NCBI GenBank assembly: GCA_023150215.1
Contig: JAKLLJ010000158.1
Span: 1-7,644, forward strand
Length of the DNA: 7,644 nucleotides
Reading direction: 5' to 3'
Source: Thauera sp.
Lineage (GTDB): Bacteria > Pseudomonadota > Gammaproteobacteria > Burkholderiales > Rhodocyclaceae
In this document: positions 6,149 to 7,644 of the stretch, piece by piece
Layout of the letters: each line of letters begins with the position of its first letter
How positions within the stretch are numbered: the stretch's first letter is position 1
Program-made: the position numbers and the translations under genes
Notes under the pieces: model-generated
What the model was told of the DNA's origin: nothing
What the model saw: the letters and a program-made list of their open reading frames with translations, nothing else
Database searches by the model: none

Positions 6149-6682
6149 ATGAACACCACCCTGCACCCAGCCCACAAGACCGAAGCCAAGCCGCAGCGCG
6201 CGGTGCTGCTCGGTGTCGGCAACATCCTGCTCTCGGACGAAGGCGTCGGCGTGCGCCTGGTCGAGCGCATCCTCGACCGCCACCGCCTGCCCGCCGGCGT
6301 CGCGGTGCTCGATGGCGGCACCTGCGCGATGGAGATGCTCGAGGACCTCGAACACCTCGACCTGCTGGTGATCGCCGACTGCGTGCGCAGCGGTCGCACT
6401 GCCGGCAGCGTGGTGGTGCTGCGTGACGACGAGGTGCCGGCCTTCTTCCGCACCAAGCTGTCGCCGCACCAGGTCGGCCTCGCCGACGTCCTCGCCACCC
6501 TGCGCTTCGTCGGCCGCGCGCCGCGGCGCACCGTGGTGGTCGGCGTCGAGCCGCAGTCGCTCGCCACCGGCATGAGCCTGTCGTCCGCGGTGCGCGCCGC
6601 GCTGCCGCAGGCCGAGGAGGCGTTGCTGGACGCGCTCGCCGGCGGCGGCTTCGCGCTCGCAGCGCTGCGGGAGGCGGCCTGA
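6149..6682 (+). CDS. hybD: HybC maturation endopeptidase HybD
   Basis: Nickel-dependent checkpoint protease (177 aa; E. coli HybD 164) that removes the HybC C-terminal peptide after metallocentre assembly, in the cytoplasm. The start GVGNILLSDEGVG is the family signature. The three nickel-binding residues of E. coli HybD (Glu16, Asp62, His93) correspond to Glu31, Asp77 (VIADCV) and His107 (LSPHQ), with almost the same spacing. The N-terminus has about 15 additional polar residues before the first strand. ATG 6149 has AGG 6138-6140 eight bases upstream, which supports that start. Its expected substrate site, after His555 of HybC, lies in the gene immediately upstream, ten bases away. Confidence 0.95.
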   Translation: MNTTLHPAHKTEAKPQRAVLLGVGNILLSDEGVGVRLVERILDRHRLPAGVAVLDGGTCAMEMLEDLEHLDLLVIADCVRSGRTAGSVVVLRDDEVPAFFRTKLSPHQVGLADVLATLRFVGRAPRRTVVVGVEPQSLATGMSLSSAVRAALPQAEEALLDALAGGGFALAALREAA

Positions 6683-6993
6683 TGTGCCTGTCGGTACCGA
6701 TGAAGGTGCTCGCACTCGAGGCCGGCGGCGACCTCGCCGTGGTCGGCCGCGGCGAACGCCGCGAGCGGGTGAACATGCTGCTGGTCGGCCCGCAGCCGGT
6801 CGGCACTTGGGTGCTGGTCGCCCTCGGCTTCGCCAAGGAGGTGGTGTCGCAGGACGAGCTGGTGCTGATCGAGGAAGCGCTCTCCGCGCTCGCCGCCTCG
6901 CTCGACGGCGGCTACGACGCGCGCGACTATTTTGCCGACCTCGACCGCAAAGGCTCCGCGACGTCCGCGCCCGTCGCCGGGGGCGCCCGATGA
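6682..6993 (+). CDS. hupF: HupF-type HypC/HybG-family hydrogenase chaperone
   Basis: Small cytoplasmic chaperone (103 aa) of the HypC/HybG/HupF family, which binds the large-subunit precursor and takes part in delivering or protecting the Fe(CN)2CO centre. It opens with MCLSVPMKV, with the essential Cys2 exposed after Met removal. A beta-barrel core follows to about 55, ending in GTWVLVALGFAKEV, then a helix (57-75) and a tail with YFADLDR. The aligned HypC stretch is WVLVHVGFA, so the second conserved residue, His51 of E. coli HypC, is Ala47 here. The YFADL tail resembles HupF, the Rhizobium form implicated in HupL maturation under oxygen, rather than general HypC; that assignment is from memory. 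It overlaps hybD by one base (TGATG) and has a strong GGGAGG at 6669-6674. Confidence 0.87.
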   Translation: MCLSVPMKVLALEAGGDLAVVGRGERRERVNMLLVGPQPVGTWVLVALGFAKEVVSQDELVLIEEALSALAASLDGGYDARDYFADLDRKGSATSAPVAGGAR

Positions 6994-7610
6994 TGCCGCT
7001 GCGCAGACCGGCGCGCATGGTCGCAGCCGCAGGCCGTGCCGAACCCTGGGCGAATTCGCCCCAGCCCGCGGTCGCGCGCTGGTTCGCGCGCATCCTCGCC
7101 GAGCGCATGCACGGCCTGCCCTTCCTGAACCCGGCGCTGTCGGTGCAGGCGATCGACTTCCACCGCCTCGACGGCGACTGGCTGGGCGGCCTGATCACGC
7201 CCTGGAGCGTGCAGCTCATGCTGGTGCCGGGAGGCGGTTCGCTCTGGGTCGACACTTCGCCCGGCGAGCGCAGCATGGTGGCGCTGCCGGTGGGCAGGCT
7301 CGCCTTCATCGCCGACGAGGGCGACCGTGGCCTGCCCGCCTTCCAGTACCTGCCGCTGGTGAACGCCACCGCCGCGCTCGCCGGCGACGACGAAGCGCGC
7401 GCCTTCGTGCGCGATGCGCTCGCCACCGCGCTGCGGCCGCCGGCCGTGCCGGTAGACGCCATGTTCGCAGCCGGCTGCGATGACGCGCCCCCCACCGAGA
7501 ATGCCGGGCGCACTGAACGGACGGCCGGCCTCGCCGCAGGCACGACGGCGATCGATCCGGGCCGTCGCCGCTTCCTGCGCTTCGGTGCAGGCGCCACCGC
7601 GCATCGATGA
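6990..7610 (+). CDS. hybE: [NiFe] hydrogenase assembly chaperone HybE/HupJ
   Basis: Cytoplasmic chaperone (206 aa; E. coli about 162) of the HybE/HupJ family; E. coli HybE interacts with HybO and HybC precursors and acts in Tat proofreading. The core at about 28-160 shows the family pattern: ARILAERMHGLPFLNPAL, LGGLITPWSVQLMLVPGG, LWVD, FQYLPLV. A low-complexity linker (about 162-190) leads to the C-terminal tail GRRRFLRFGAGATAHR (191-206), which looks like the n-region of a Tat signal. The start is uncertain: ATG 6990 overlaps the hupF stop, ATG 6993 follows directly, and Met10 (7017) is a third option. G-rich sequence at 6979-6984 favours 6990 or 6993. The protein is long at both ends compared with E. 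coli. Confidence 0.9.
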   Translation: MMPLRRPARMVAAAGRAEPWANSPQPAVARWFARILAERMHGLPFLNPALSVQAIDFHRLDGDWLGGLITPWSVQLMLVPGGGSLWVDTSPGERSMVALPVGRLAFIADEGDRGLPAFQYLPLVNATAALAGDDEARAFVRDALATALRPPAVPVDAMFAAGCDDAPPTENAGRTERTAGLAAGTTAIDPGRRRFLRFGAGATAHR

Positions 7611-7644
7611 TGAACCCCGCGCTCGACGCCGCGACCGGCACACT
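7607..7644 (+). CDS. Start of a further operon gene, partial (unidentified)
   Basis: An ATGATG at 7607-7612 overlaps the hybE stop (TGA 7608-7610) and opens a frame MMNPALDAATGT that runs off the right edge. The arrangement copies the hupF-hybE junction, which suggests a real, translationally coupled gene. Twelve residues are too few to identify it. By operon context a HupK-like, HypA or rubredoxin (HupI) gene would be plausible, but this is inference only. The ribosome site is weak. Confidence 0.45.
   Translation, partial: MMNPALDAATGT

Noticed and set aside
5810..7597. Minus-strand open frame of 595 codons opposite hybC through hybE, and similar ones at 3000-4691 and 5320-6573
   Set aside because: Same explanation: stop-poor antisense frames caused by GC-rich codon use, crossing several well-supported plus-strand genes.

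Overview
The window comes from a very GC-rich proteobacterium with strong G/C preference at third codon positions. The protein sequences look like those of a beta- or gammaproteobacterium. A Rhodocyclales-like organism (Thauera/Azoarcus type) is my best guess from general resemblance; nothing here proves the taxon.

Layout. Positions 1-571 (minus strand) hold the start of a lipoprotein gene, cut by the window edge, with an MliC-like lysozyme-inhibitor domain followed by a second small domain. Positions 572-1041 are a divergent intergenic region of about 470 bases. It holds three copies of a 24-bp REP-type palindrome (687-830), a 10-bp inverted repeat (912-954) and a sigma-54-like -24/-12 element (972-987) set at the right distance from the next gene. 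From 1042 to the right edge runs one tightly packed plus-strand operon: hybO, hybA, hybB, hybC, hybD, a hupF-type hypC homologue, hybE (hupJ), and the first codons of another gene. Gaps are at most 13 bases and several genes overlap, so translation is probably coupled.

Function. The operon encodes a periplasm-facing, membrane-bound [NiFe] uptake hydrogenase of the E. coli hydrogenase-2 type (group 1c by architecture). HybC carries the NiFe site and HybO three FeS clusters. HybA is a 16-cysteine ferredoxin and HybB a ten-helix NrfD-like membrane protein that should exchange electrons with quinone. HybO and HybA carry twin-arginine signals; HybC has none and should be exported with HybO. HybD cleaves the HybC C-terminus after nickel insertion, the HupF/HypC-like protein is a large-subunit chaperone, and HybE is a chaperone of the HybO/HybC precursors. 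The general hypABDEF genes are not in the window. The structural genes are Hyb-like, while the accessory order (D, HupF, HybE/HupJ) resembles rhizobial hup operons.

Points worth a second look: a Tat-like RRRFLR motif at the extreme C-terminus of HybE; the sigma-54-like promoter with an off-consensus -12 element; REP copies with a compensatory stem change and GNRA loops; an additional cysteine beside the medial cluster of HybO; and loss of the HypC histidine in the HupF-like protein.
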